A stretch of 64,000 nt of DNA from Stenotrophomonas sp. ATCM1_4 (GTDB lineage Bacteria > Pseudomonadota > Gammaproteobacteria > Xanthomonadales > Xanthomonadaceae): assembly GCF_004348115.1 (NCBI RefSeq), contig NZ_QPFB01000001.1, positions 3,116,028 through 3,180,027 on the forward strand, given 5' to 3'. This document shows positions 17,269 through 25,668 of this stretch, piece after piece. Made by a program: the position numbers and the translations under genes. Position 1 is the first letter of the stretch. The number at the start of each line of letters is the position of its first letter. The notes under the pieces were generated by a model. That model was not told where the DNA came from and ran no database searches. It saw nothing but the letters and a program-made list of their open reading frames with translations.

Positions 17269-18789
17269 TCAGTCGCCGGCGCGGATGGCCACGAAGGCAC
17301 TGTTGGCACCGGCCCGGACCAGTAGCATGACCACGTCACCCTTCTTGTAGCCGGCCAGCTCCCGGTTAAGCGCCGCGACGCTGCCCACCGGGGTACGCCC
17401 CACCTGCAGCACCACCATGCCCGGGGCCAGCTGGGCCTCGCGGCCTGCCTGGCTGTTGACCCGGGTGATCCGGACGCCCTCGTTGGCCCCCAGCCCCAGC
17501 TGGCGGCGCTCGGGCGCGGTCAGGTCGGCCACGTCCAGGCCCAGCAGGGCGTTCGCGCCCACCTGCGGCTTGGCCTCGTCGGCTGAACCGGCAGCCGGGG
17601 CGGCCCCCTGCGCGTCCTCGGCCAGCTCGCTCAGGGTGACCGTGATGTCACGGGCCCGGCCATCGCGCAGGATCCCCATCCGTACCTTGCTGCCTGGCGC
17701 CATCGCGCCGATCAGCGGCGGCAGGTCGCTGGAGGAATTGATCTCGGTGCCATTGACCGAACGGATCACGTCGCCCACCTCGATGCCCGCCTTGGCGGCA
17801 GCACTGTCCGGCACCAGCTGGTTGACCAGTGCACCGCGGCCGTCCGGCAGCTTCAGGCCCTCGGCCGCGTCGGCGTTGATCGCCCCGACCATCACGCCCA
17901 GCTGGCCACGGCTGACCTTGCCGGTCTTCTTGATCTGGTCCACCGCATTCATCGCCAGATCGATCGGGATGGCGAAGCTGATGCCCATGTAGCCGCCGGA
18001 GGCGGAGAAGATCTGGGAGTTGATGCCCACCACTTCACCGCGCGTATTCAGCAACGGGCCGCCGGAATTGCCCTGGTTGATCGCCACGTCGGTCTGGATG
18101 AACGGCACATAGCGCTGCTCCTGCCCACCGGTACTGCGACCCAGCGCACTGACGATGCCGGCGGTGACCGAATGGTCCAGGCCGAACGGCGAGCCGATGG
18201 CCACCACCCACTGGCCCGGCTTGAGGGTATTGGAATCACCCACGCGCACGGTCGGCAGGTTCCGGCCCTCGATCTTGAGCAGGGCCACGTCGTACTGGGC
18301 ATCGCTGCCGACCACCTTGGCAGTGAACTCGCGGCGGTCGCTGAGCTTGACCTTGACCGACTCGGCGCCGTCGATGACGTGGTGGTTGGTCAGCACGTAG
18401 CCGTCATTGGAAATGATGAAGCCCGAGCCCATGCCCCGGCCACGCGGCCTGCTGTCCGGCGCCTGCTGGCCCGGCCCCGGCATCTGGAAATCCGGGCCGA
18501 AGAAGCGCCGGAAGAACTCCGGCATGTCGTCCATGCCCGGGCCATTGACCATGCGGGGGTTTCGGCGCGCGCCGATGATGGTCTCCACGTTGACCACGCC
18601 CGGACCCACCTGGTCCACCAATTGGGTGAAGTCCGGCAGGCCGCTGACCAGCGGTGCCGCAGGGGCCTGCGGGCGCGCCGCGGCGACCTGCTCGGTCGGG
18701 GCGGACGGGGCAGTGGTCTGTGCGCAGGCGGCCAGCGGCAGGGTCATCGCCAGCAGGCCCAGCATCTGGGCATGGATACGGTTGGACAT
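17269..18789 (-). CDS. mucD: DegP/MucD-type periplasmic serine protease, 506 aa
   Basis: HtrA-family protease and chaperone for misfolded envelope proteins. The triad is His in LTNHHVIDGA, Asp in AQYDVALLKI and Ser in INQGNSGGPLL; two PDZ domains follow (about residues 285-380 and 410-500). The N-terminal signal ends in PLAACAQ, which also fits a lipobox, so the protein may be a lipoprotein. It lies after rpoE-rseA with a 121-base gap; pseudomonads have mucD at the end of the algU-mucA cluster. Likely sigma-E controlled. A hairpin terminator follows. Confidence 0.93.
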   Translation of the reverse strand: MSNRIHAQMLGLLAMTLPLAACAQTTAPSAPTEQVAAARPQAPAAPLVSGLPDFTQLVDQVGPGVVNVETIIGARRNPRMVNGPGMDDMPEFFRRFFGPDFQMPGPGQQAPDSRPRGRGMGSGFIISNDGYVLTNHHVIDGAESVKVKLSDRREFTAKVVGSDAQYDVALLKIEGRNLPTVRVGDSNTLKPGQWVVAIGSPFGLDHSVTAGIVSALGRSTGGQEQRYVPFIQTDVAINQGNSGGPLLNTRGEVVGINSQIFSASGGYMGISFAIPIDLAMNAVDQIKKTGKVSRGQLGVMVGAINADAAEGLKLPDGRGALVNQLVPDSAAAKAGIEVGDVIRSVNGTEINSSSDLPPLIGAMAPGSKVRMGILRDGRARDITVTLSELAEDAQGAAPAAGSADEAKPQVGANALLGLDVADLTAPERRQLGLGANEGVRITRVNSQAGREAQLAPGMVVLQVGRTPVGSVAALNRELAGYKKGDVVMLLVRAGANSAFVAIRAGD

Positions 18790-18910
18790 CAGCGTCGAGC
18801 CTCCGATTCAGGAATTGGGGTCAAGGAGATCCGTCAGGGCAGGCGTGCAGCATGCCATCCGGGATCAAGGGGGAAGATCCGGCCAGCGCCTGTGGCCAGC
18901 CGGGAAGTAC

Positions 18911-19804
18911 TCAGCGATGCGAGGGCAAGCGCGGCAGGTCGGCCTGTTCGGCATCCTGCGCCGGCAGACGCGGCTCGAACGGATAGAAGGTCGCACCGCC
19001 CTGCTGGGCCGGGAAACTGGCATTGAACGCCCCGCCCTGCGACAGCGCCGAGCGCGGCCATGGACGTGCCTGCAGGCTACCGGCCGCGGCGAACGGATCG
19101 GCCGCCTGCAGCGGGTCATGGACGACGCGAGCGGCCGGCAGCACCGGCGCCGCGACGGCGATTGCACGTTGCGGCTCGCTGGCCCGTGCCACGGCCGAGG
19201 CACGGGCGGCCTGTTGGGTCCGGGTGGCACTGCCACGCCGCGGCGCGGACTCACGGCGGGCCACGGCGGCTGCCACGGCCGGTGCCGCCGCAGCCAGGCC
19301 GGCGGCGTCATTGAGCACCGCGCCCTGCTGCGGTGCCGGGGCCGACGGCGCGGCCGGTGTCGCCACCTGTGCCGCCGAGGCGATCACCGGTTCCGGCGCA
19401 CTGTTATCAGGCAGTTGCTCGCGGGCCATGAACAGGGCCACGGCCGCCACCGACGCCGCCAGCGCGGCCCCGCCGCCCCAACGCCGCCAGCCACCGCGTG
19501 GCTTGGCCCGCGTGACCTGCACCGGCCCCTGCGCCTGGAGGTCGGCGGCCACGGCCGCCTGCACCCGCGCACTGAAATCCAGCGGTGCCGGGGCCACGGC
19601 GCGCCCGCGCAGCACGTCACCCACCAGCTGCCAGCGCTCCTGGCAGCTGGCCAGTTCGGTGTCGTGTTCGATCCGGCGCAACAGGAAGCGCGCTTCGTCA
19701 GCGGCCAGCTCGCCATCCACCAGGCAGGACAACTGCAGGCGGTTGTGGAGGTCCAGCTTGTCGGGGATGTCGGTCATTTCCGGGGTACGGCCTGTGGGGT
19801 TCAT
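18911..19804 (-). CDS. rseA: Anti-sigma-E factor RseA/MucA-like, 297 aa
   Basis: Inner-membrane anti-sigma factor. The cytoplasmic N-terminal domain (about 10-90) has the RseA pattern LSCLVDGELAADEARFLLRR; one membrane helix lies near residues 108-126 (ALAASVAAVALFMA). The remaining 170 residues are periplasmic, very rich in Ala, Pro and Arg and low in complexity, longer than the E. coli protein (216 aa). The start overlaps the rpoE stop (ATGA), so stoichiometry is coupled. No rseB/mucB gene follows; the next gene is mucD. Confidence 0.87.
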   Translation of the reverse strand: MNPTGRTPEMTDIPDKLDLHNRLQLSCLVDGELAADEARFLLRRIEHDTELASCQERWQLVGDVLRGRAVAPAPLDFSARVQAAVAADLQAQGPVQVTRAKPRGGWRRWGGGAALAASVAAVALFMAREQLPDNSAPEPVIASAAQVATPAAPSAPAPQQGAVLNDAAGLAAAAPAVAAAVARRESAPRRGSATRTQQAARASAVARASEPQRAIAVAAPVLPAARVVHDPLQAADPFAAAGSLQARPWPRSALSQGGAFNASFPAQQGGATFYPFEPRLPAQDAEQADLPRLPSHR

Positions 19805-20421
19805 ACGCGGCTCCGCTCACGGGTGGCACTGGCGGTGTCCAGCAAGGGGCGCAACTGGGCGTCGATGGCTTCGCGCGCACGGAAGATCCGCGAACGCACC
19901 GTGCCGATCGGGCAGCCCATCTTCTGTGCGATTTCCTCGTAGCTCATGCCTTCCACCTCTCGCAACGTAATGGCCGAGCGCAGCTCTTCAGGCAACGCGT
20001 CGACCGCCTTCATCACGGTCTGTTCCAGCTCCTGGCGCATCAACTCGCGCTCGGGCGTATCGGTATCCCGCAGCCGGGTACCGCTGTCGAACTGTTCGGC
20101 GTCGCCGATTTCCACGTCATCGGTCGGCGGGCGCCGGTTGTGTGCAGCCAGGTAGTTCTTTGCGGTATTCACTGCGATTCGATGCAACCAGGTATAGAAC
20201 TGGGCGTCGCCACGGAAATTCCCGATCGCGCGGTAGGCGCGGACGAAAGTGTCCTGGGCCACGTCCTGACATTCACTCCAGTCGGCGATGTAGCGCCCGA
20301 TCAGCGCGATGATCCGATGCTGATACTTGCGCACCAGGACATCGAACGCCGCGCTCTCGCCGCGCTGCACGCGCCGGACCAGCTCCAGATCCAGCTCCTG
20401 CGGTGTTTCAACCTCGGCCAT
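19801..20421 (-). CDS. rpoE: Extracytoplasmic-function sigma factor RpoE/AlgU, 206 aa
   Basis: ECF sigma factor for envelope stress. Region 2 (FDVLVRKYQHRIIALIGRYI, then CQDVAQDTFVRAYRAI) and region 4 (LPEELRSAITLREVEGMSYE, then CPIGTVRSRIFRAREA) match the E. coli RpoE/AlgU group. The start is the ATG of MAEVETPQ with an AGGAG site; an earlier GTG would overlap that site. It is preceded by a sigma-E type promoter and followed by its anti-sigma factor with a 4-base overlap. Confidence 0.96.
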   Translation of the reverse strand: MAEVETPQELDLELVRRVQRGESAAFDVLVRKYQHRIIALIGRYIADWSECQDVAQDTFVRAYRAIGNFRGDAQFYTWLHRIAVNTAKNYLAAHNRRPPTDDVEIGDAEQFDSGTRLRDTDTPERELMRQELEQTVMKAVDALPEELRSAITLREVEGMSYEEIAQKMGCPIGTVRSRIFRAREAIDAQLRPLLDTASATRERSRV

Positions 20422-20460
20422 AACGGGCCGCACTCCTGTCAGCCCAACCGACGTCGGGCG

Positions 20461-20488
20461 TTATGACCGCTGCTCGCGGAAAAAGTTC
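20461..20488 (-). promoter_or_regulatory. Sigma-E (RpoE) autoregulatory promoter of rpoE
   Basis: On the minus strand GAACTT (-35, 20483-20488), exactly 16 bases, then TCATAA (-10, 20461-20466). This matches the RpoE/AlgU consensus GAACTT-N16-TCnnA. It would start transcription about 30-35 bases upstream of the rpoE ATG. Confidence 0.8.
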
Positions 20489-20647
20489 AGTCCCCTCGCC
20501 AGAGGGGGGCGAACCCGCTTTTAACTTCCGTTCGGATAGCCTGCCCTGAACCGGCGGCGGTGCGAACGCATCACATCCCCAAGCATTGGGATTTGACGCC
20601 GAGGAAACAACCTCTGGATCATAGCGATCTTCTCCATACACAACCGG

Positions 20648-22723
20648 ATGGAACGTCCCATGCTTTCAGGCTTCGATGGGCTCCGCTTCAATCATTGGCA
20701 CACCGAGCTGCGGCAGGACGGCATCGCCGTGCTCAGCCTCGACCGCAAGGACAGCCCCGTCAACGCGATGTCGCAGGACGTGCTGCTGGAACTGGGTGAC
20801 ATCATCGAGCGCCTGGCGATCGATCCGCCCAAGGGCGTGGTGGTGCGCTCGACCAAGCCGGCCGGCTTCATCGCCGGCGCCGACCTGAAGGAATTCCAGG
20901 AGTTCGATCGCCGCGGCACCGTCAATGACGCGATCCGACGTGGCCAGACCGTCTACCAGAAGCTGTCCGAACTGCCCTGCCCGACCGTGGCCGCCATCCA
21001 CGGCCACTGCCTGGGCGGCGGCACCGAGCTGGCGCTGGCCTGCCGCTACCGGGTGGCCTCCAACGACGCCTCCACCCGCATCGGCCTGCCGGAAACCCAG
21101 TTGGGCATCTTCCCGGGCTGGGGCGGCAGCGCACGCCTGCCGCAGTTGGTCGGCGCCCCGGCGGCGATGGACATGATGCTGACCGGACGCACCCTGTCGG
21201 CCTCGGCCGCGCGCGCGATCGGGCTGGTCGACAAGGTGGCCGCACCTGCGGTGCTGGTGGACGCGGCAGTGTCGCTGGCGCAGTCGGGCACCACCCGGCC
21301 GTTCAAGCAACGTGCCACCGCGTGGGCCACCAATACCTGGCTGGCGCGCAAGATCCTGGCCCCGCAGATGGCCAAGCAGGTCGCCCGCAAGGCCAAGAAG
21401 GACCAGTACCCGGCGCCGTACGCGCTGATCAGCACCTGGGAGCGCACCGGTGGCAGCCCGATCCAGAAGCGCCTGGACGCCGAGCGCCGCGCGGTGGTCA
21501 AGCTGGCCAGCAGCCCGACCGCACGCAACCTGATCCGCATCTTCCTCCTGACCGAACGGCTCAAGGGCCTGGGCGGCAAGGATTCGGGCATCCAGCACGT
21601 GCATGTGGTCGGTGCCGGCGTGATGGGCGGCGACATCGCCGCATGGGCGGCCTACAAGGGCTTCACCGTGACCCTGCAGGACCGCGAACAGCGCTTCATC
21701 GACCCGGCCATGACCCGCGCTCAGGCGCTGTTCGAGAAGAAGGTGAAGGACCCGGCCAAGCGCCCGGAGGTCGCCGCGCGCCTGAAGGCCGACCTGGCCG
21801 GCGACGGCGTGGCCCAGGCCGACCTGGTGATCGAGGCCATCATCGAGAACCCGGAGGCCAAGCGTGCGCTGTACCAGTCGCTGGAACCGAAGATGAAGGC
21901 CGATGCGCTGCTGACCACCAACACCTCGTCGATCCCGCTGATCGAGCTGCGCGACCACATCCAGCGCCCGGCGCAGTTCGCCGGCCTGCACTACTTCAAC
22001 CCGGTCGCGCAGATGCCGCTGGTGGAGATCATCCACCACGACGGCATGGCCCCGGAAACCGAGAAGCGGCTGGCCGCGTTCTGCAAGGCGCTGGGCAAGT
22101 TCCCGGTGCCGGTGGCCGGCACCCCGGGCTTCCTGGTCAACCGCGTGCTGTTCCCGTACATGCTGGAAGCGGCCACCGCCTATGCCGAAGGCATCCCCGG
22201 CCCGGTGATCGACAGGGCGGCGGTGAAGTTCGGCATGCCGATGGGCCCGATCGAGCTGCTCGACACCGTGGGCCTGGACGTGGCTGCCGGCGTGGGCAAG
22301 GAGCTGGCACCGTTCCTGGGCCTGCAGATCCCGGCGGCGCTGGCGACCGTCGAGCAGGACAAGCGCGGCAAGAAGGACGGCCAGGGCATCTACAAGTGGG
22401 AAAACGGCCGTGCGGTGAAGCCGGAAGTGGCCAAGGACTACCAGGCCCCGGGTGACCTGGAAGACCGCCTGATCCTGCCCCTGCTCAACGAAGCGGTGGC
22501 CTGCCTGCACGACGGCGTGGTTGCCGATGCCGACCTGCTCGACGCGGGCGTGATCTTCGGCACCGGCTTCGCCCCGTTCCGCGGCGGCCCGATCCAGTAC
22601 ATCCGGTCGGCCGGGGCTGATGGCCTGGTCGAGAAACTCAAGGTCCTGCAGGCCCGCCATGGCGACCGCTTCGCGCCGCGCCCGGGCTGGGACCTGCCGG
22701 TGCTGCGCGAACCGGTGGCCTGA
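20648..22723 (+). CDS. FadB/FadJ-type enoyl-CoA hydratase/3-hydroxyacyl-CoA dehydrogenase, 691 aa
   Basis: Bifunctional beta-oxidation enzyme. The N-terminal crotonase domain (about 1-190) has GHCLGGGTELALACRYR and LPETQLGIFPGWGGS with both catalytic Glu residues. The NAD-binding dehydrogenase domain starts near residue 318 with VVGAGVMGGDIA and has the catalytic His in GLHYFNPVAQMPLVEI. Two C-terminal dehydrogenase lobes follow. Slightly shorter than E. coli FadJ (714). No FadA/FadI thiolase is adjacent. Start uncertain between Met1 and Met5; neither has a strong ribosome site. A good terminator follows. Confidence 0.9.
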   Translation: MERPMLSGFDGLRFNHWHTELRQDGIAVLSLDRKDSPVNAMSQDVLLELGDIIERLAIDPPKGVVVRSTKPAGFIAGADLKEFQEFDRRGTVNDAIRRGQTVYQKLSELPCPTVAAIHGHCLGGGTELALACRYRVASNDASTRIGLPETQLGIFPGWGGSARLPQLVGAPAAMDMMLTGRTLSASAARAIGLVDKVAAPAVLVDAAVSLAQSGTTRPFKQRATAWATNTWLARKILAPQMAKQVARKAKKDQYPAPYALISTWERTGGSPIQKRLDAERRAVVKLASSPTARNLIRIFLLTERLKGLGGKDSGIQHVHVVGAGVMGGDIAAWAAYKGFTVTLQDREQRFIDPAMTRAQALFEKKVKDPAKRPEVAARLKADLAGDGVAQADLVIEAIIENPEAKRALYQSLEPKMKADALLTTNTSSIPLIELRDHIQRPAQFAGLHYFNPVAQMPLVEIIHHDGMAPETEKRLAAFCKALGKFPVPVAGTPGFLVNRVLFPYMLEAATAYAEGIPGPVIDRAAVKFGMPMGPIELLDTVGLDVAAGVGKELAPFLGLQIPAALATVEQDKRGKKDGQGIYKWENGRAVKPEVAKDYQAPGDLEDRLILPLLNEAVACLHDGVVADADLLDAGVIFGTGFAPFRGGPIQYIRSAGADGLVEKLKVLQARHGDRFAPRPGWDLPVLREPVA

Positions 22724-22754
22724 CGGTTCACCTGCCCACCGTGTGGATACGAAA

Positions 22755-22783
22755 ACGGAGCCTGCGAGGGCTCCGTTTTTTTT
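22755..22783 (+). terminator. Rho-independent terminator
   Basis: An 8-bp stem ACGGAGCC / GGCTCCGT with a 6-base loop is followed by eight T. It ends the beta-oxidation gene and lies between convergent genes. Confidence 0.92.
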
Positions 22784-22822
22784 CGTGGCCGGTGAGGCCG
22801 TCGGCTTCGCGCCGGCAGGTGC

Positions 22823-23797
22823 TCAGCGATGGACGTGGCCGTGATGGCCCTGCGCGTCCGGGCCGTGATCGTGATCGTGATCGTGATCGTGATCAGCCTG
22901 CGGCTTCGGCACGGCGCAGTCATCACCGCAATGGTCGATTTCCATCTGCAACGTCACATGGTCGATCGCGAAGCGCTCGTGCAGCAGGTCAGCCAGCTGG
23001 CGACGCAGGTTGTCCTGCTCGCGGCCGTCGGTGATCACCACGTGCGCGGTCAACGCCGGGGTGCTGGATGCCAGCGCCCACACATGCAGGTCGTGGATTC
23101 CCGCCACGCCGTCGTGGCTACGCAGCGCCTGTTCGATGTCGCCCAGCACCACGCCCTTCGGCACGCCTTCGAGCAGCACATTGATCGCATCACGCAGCAG
23201 CACCCAGGTGCGCGGGATCACCCACAGGCCGATCAACACCGCCAGGATCGGGTCGACCAGGGTCCAGCCGGTGAAGTGGATGATCAGGCCGCCGGCGATC
23301 ACCGCCACCGAACCGAGCATGTCGCTCCACACTTCCAGGTAGGCACCTTTGATGTTCAGGCTCTCGCCGCTGCCAGCGCTGAGCAGGCGCATGGCGATCA
23401 GGTTGACCACCAGACCGAACGCGGCCACCCACATCATGCCGGTCGAGGCGATCGCCTGCGGTTCGCGGAAGCGGTCGATGGCTTGCCACAGGATGTACAG
23501 GCCCACGCCGAACAGCAGCAGGCCATTGACCACCGCTCCCAGCGCCTCCAGACGGGCGTAGCCATAGGTGCGGCGGGCGTCGGGGGGGCGTCGGCTCAGG
23601 CGAACGGCGGTCAGCGCGATCACCAGGCCGATGGCGTCGGTGGCCATGTGCGCCGCATCGGACAGCAGCGCAAGGCTGTTGGTCCAGAACGCGCCCACCA
23701 CTTCGACGATGAGGTAGGACGTGGTCAGGCCCAGCGCCCACCACAAGGGCTTCTCGTGGCGGATCTCGCTGGGCAGGTGGTTGTGGTCGTGGCTCAT
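22823..23797 (-). CDS. Cation diffusion facilitator (zinc-type CDF exporter), 324 aa
   Basis: Inner-membrane proton-coupled metal exporter with about six membrane helices in residues 18-210 and a cytoplasmic ferredoxin-like domain. TM2 carries HMATD (HxxxD), a usual metal-site pair; TM5 has EVWSD, so Glu replaces the common His. Both termini are His-rich: MSHDHNH at the start and an alternating His-Asp tail encoded by a hexanucleotide repeat. This suggests zinc, with cobalt or nickel possible. A CTGGAG ribosome site precedes the ATG. No metal regulator is adjacent. Confidence 0.9.
   Translation of the reverse strand: MSHDHNHLPSEIRHEKPLWWALGLTTSYLIVEVVGAFWTNSLALLSDAAHMATDAIGLVIALTAVRLSRRPPDARRTYGYARLEALGAVVNGLLLFGVGLYILWQAIDRFREPQAIASTGMMWVAAFGLVVNLIAMRLLSAGSGESLNIKGAYLEVWSDMLGSVAVIAGGLIIHFTGWTLVDPILAVLIGLWVIPRTWVLLRDAINVLLEGVPKGVVLGDIEQALRSHDGVAGIHDLHVWALASSTPALTAHVVITDGREQDNLRRQLADLLHERFAIDHVTLQMEIDHCGDDCAVPKPQADHDHDHDHDHGPDAQGHHGHVHR
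22865..22894. repeat. (GTGATC)5 hexanucleotide repeat inside the CDF gene
   Basis: Five perfect copies of GTGATC (GATCAC on the coding strand) encode the alternating Asp-His metal-binding tail. Unit loss or gain keeps the frame and changes only tail length. Confidence 0.95.
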
Positions 23798-23880
23798 GGC
23801 AGGCTCCAGGAAACGGGGCCAGCTTAGTCAGGCGCGTGCGGCGGAGACTATTACATCGCCGCACGCGCCCATGCGCGGGT

Positions 23881-24705
23881 TCAGCGCGGGCCGAGCACGG
23901 TCTGCAGGTCGGCCCCCTGCGGCAGGCCCGAGCGCATCTGCACCGCGCCATCAGCGTCCTTGAACACGATGCCCGGCGTTCCCTGGAACCCCAGTTCCAT
24001 CATCAACATCTCGTTGGCGCGCAGCTGGGTCTGCACCTCGGCCGGCACGGTCGCCAACGGCTTGATGCCGCCCTTGGCGAAGTTGCGCTCGTTCTCCAGC
24101 AGCGCCTGCTCCGGCGATGCCGCTGCCAGGATGGCGGCAGCCTTGTTGGCGCTGTCCTGGCGGATCACGCCGACCAGGATCTCGCGGATCTGCACCTTGC
24201 CCGCTTCCACCCACGGCCGCGCGGCTTCCCAGAAGTGGTTGCAGTACGGGCAGTTCGGGTCGCTGAAGGCATAGATCACGCGCGGGGCGTCGGCCTTGCC
24301 GTCGGCCACCCAGTGGCTGGCTTCCACCTTGCTCCATGCCTGCGCGCCCATCGGGCCGGACACCAGTTCCTTCAACTTGCCGGCACCGATGTCCTCGCCC
24401 TTGGCGTTGACCAGCGTGCCGACGACCGCGTACTGGCCATCCTTGGAAACATAGACCGCCAGCGGCTGCTGGCCTGCCGCACCGGCGTAGCCGGTCAGGC
24501 CCAGCGGCGTTTCGAAGGTACCCATGAACTCCACGCCCTGCGTGCGCAGCGTCCGGATCACTTCCGGCTCATTGGCCTGGCCCGGCGTGGCGGCGGACGC
24601 AGCAGCAGGTTCCTGCGCCTTGGCCGGCTCGGCATCACGCGCACAGGCTGCCGGCACGAGCGCGGCGGTGGCCAACAGGAACAACATCGAACGGGGGCGG
24701 ATCAT
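23881..24705 (-). CDS. DsbC/DsbG-type thiol:disulfide interchange lipoprotein, about 274 aa
   Basis: Periplasmic disulfide isomerase-like protein. A lipoprotein signal (MLFLLATAALVPAACAR) is followed by a linker, a DsbC-type N-terminal dimerisation region and a thioredoxin fold with the active site CPYC in FSDPNCPYCNHFW; the cis-Pro loop is QGTPGIVF. The start is placed at the ATG 6 bases after an AGG in MTRLMMIRP; Met codons 1 and 4 residues earlier are possible. It lies 28 bases after the TlpA-like gene, so the two are likely cotranscribed. DsbG-like rather than DsbC-like is a weak preference. Confidence 0.85.
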   Translation of the reverse strand: MIRPRSMLFLLATAALVPAACARDAEPAKAQEPAAASAATPGQANEPEVIRTLRTQGVEFMGTFETPLGLTGYAGAAGQQPLAVYVSKDGQYAVVGTLVNAKGEDIGAGKLKELVSGPMGAQAWSKVEASHWVADGKADAPRVIYAFSDPNCPYCNHFWEAARPWVEAGKVQIREILVGVIRQDSANKAAAILAAASPEQALLENERNFAKGGIKPLATVPAEVQTQLRANEMLMMELGFQGTPGIVFKDADGAVQMRSGLPQGADLQTVLGPR

Positions 24706-24733
24706 CATCAACCTCGTCATCAGGATTTGGAAT

Positions 24734-25531
24734 TCATTGCAGCTCACGCAGGCGCATTTCCAGCGTTGCCCGCGACAGTTCGCCCATGTGCACGTCGCGC
24801 AGACGGCCATCGGCGCCAAAGAACAGGGTCGTCGGCAATGCGCGTGCACCGGTCTGCTGCATCACCGCCGAGTCCGCGTCGAGCAGTACGTTCTCCAGCC
24901 CGAGCTGTCCCGACTGCAGGAAGTCGATGACCTCCTCCGCTGTTTCGCCCTGGTTGGCGAACACGAAATCGACCGATGCGTGTGCCTTCTGCGCGGCGGC
25001 CAGCACCGGCATCTCGCGCCGGCACGGGCCGCACCAGGTCGCCCACAGGTTGATCACCACCGGCTTTCCGGCGAAGGCCGTGAGCGGCGCCGGTTGCCCC
25101 TGCAGGTCCTGCAGCACCGTTTCGGGCAAGGGAATGGAAGCACGCTGCAGCGCGAACAGGCTCATGCCACCAATGGCCCAGAACGCCGCACCCGCGGCCA
25201 ACCCCAGCAGCACCGGCTTGCGCGGCACCACCGCACGCGTCTTCCACAACGCATACGCGACAGCCACCAGCACGCCGGCCCAGATCGACCAGCCGCCATC
25301 GCCGAGGCGGATGATCGACAGTGGCTGGGACAGATAGTCCGGCGCATGCAGGAGCACGTGCACCAGGCGCGCGCCCAGCAGCGCCAGCAACAGCGCATCG
25401 AGCACGACCGCGCCGGTGCGGGTGCGCAGGCCGTCGACGGCCGGGACCAATGCACGCGCGAAGAACCACGCAATGGCAAACGCCACCAGCGCGATCACTG
25501 CCATCATCGGGAACGGCCCGGCGCTGATCAC
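24734..25531 (-). CDS. Membrane protein: Lgt-like helices fused to a TlpA-type thioredoxin domain, 265 aa
   Basis: Residues 1 to about 120 form four or so membrane helices in an arrangement resembling part of prolipoprotein diacylglyceryl transferase. Residues about 135-265 are a periplasmic thioredoxin-like domain with WCGPC in NLWATWCGPCRREMPVLA and cis-Pro in ALPTTLFF. A TlpA/CcmG-like thiol reductase role is expected; acyltransferase activity is doubtful because the Lgt signature is not evident. The start is GTG with a GGAG site; it is the first gene of a two-gene redox unit. Confidence 0.8.
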   Translation of the reverse strand: MISAGPFPMMAVIALVAFAIAWFFARALVPAVDGLRTRTGAVVLDALLLALLGARLVHVLLHAPDYLSQPLSIIRLGDGGWSIWAGVLVAVAYALWKTRAVVPRKPVLLGLAAGAAFWAIGGMSLFALQRASIPLPETVLQDLQGQPAPLTAFAGKPVVINLWATWCGPCRREMPVLAAAQKAHASVDFVFANQGETAEEVIDFLQSGQLGLENVLLDADSAVMQQTGARALPTTLFFGADGRLRDVHMGELSRATLEMRLRELQ

Positions 25532-25668
25532 AGCGCGCTCCGCATATCAGGAAAAGCCATGCAAACAGATTGGACGGCAGTTGGAGACTTCCGCACACTA
25601 CTTCCTAAAGTTACCGTTGAATTTGCCGATACAGGGCACCTGCCTGCCGGCGGTTGCCTATCCTACGC

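Noticed and set aside
20666..22660. A 664-codon minus-strand frame opposite the beta-oxidation enzyme
   Set aside because: The plus strand holds complete crotonase and dehydrogenase motifs.
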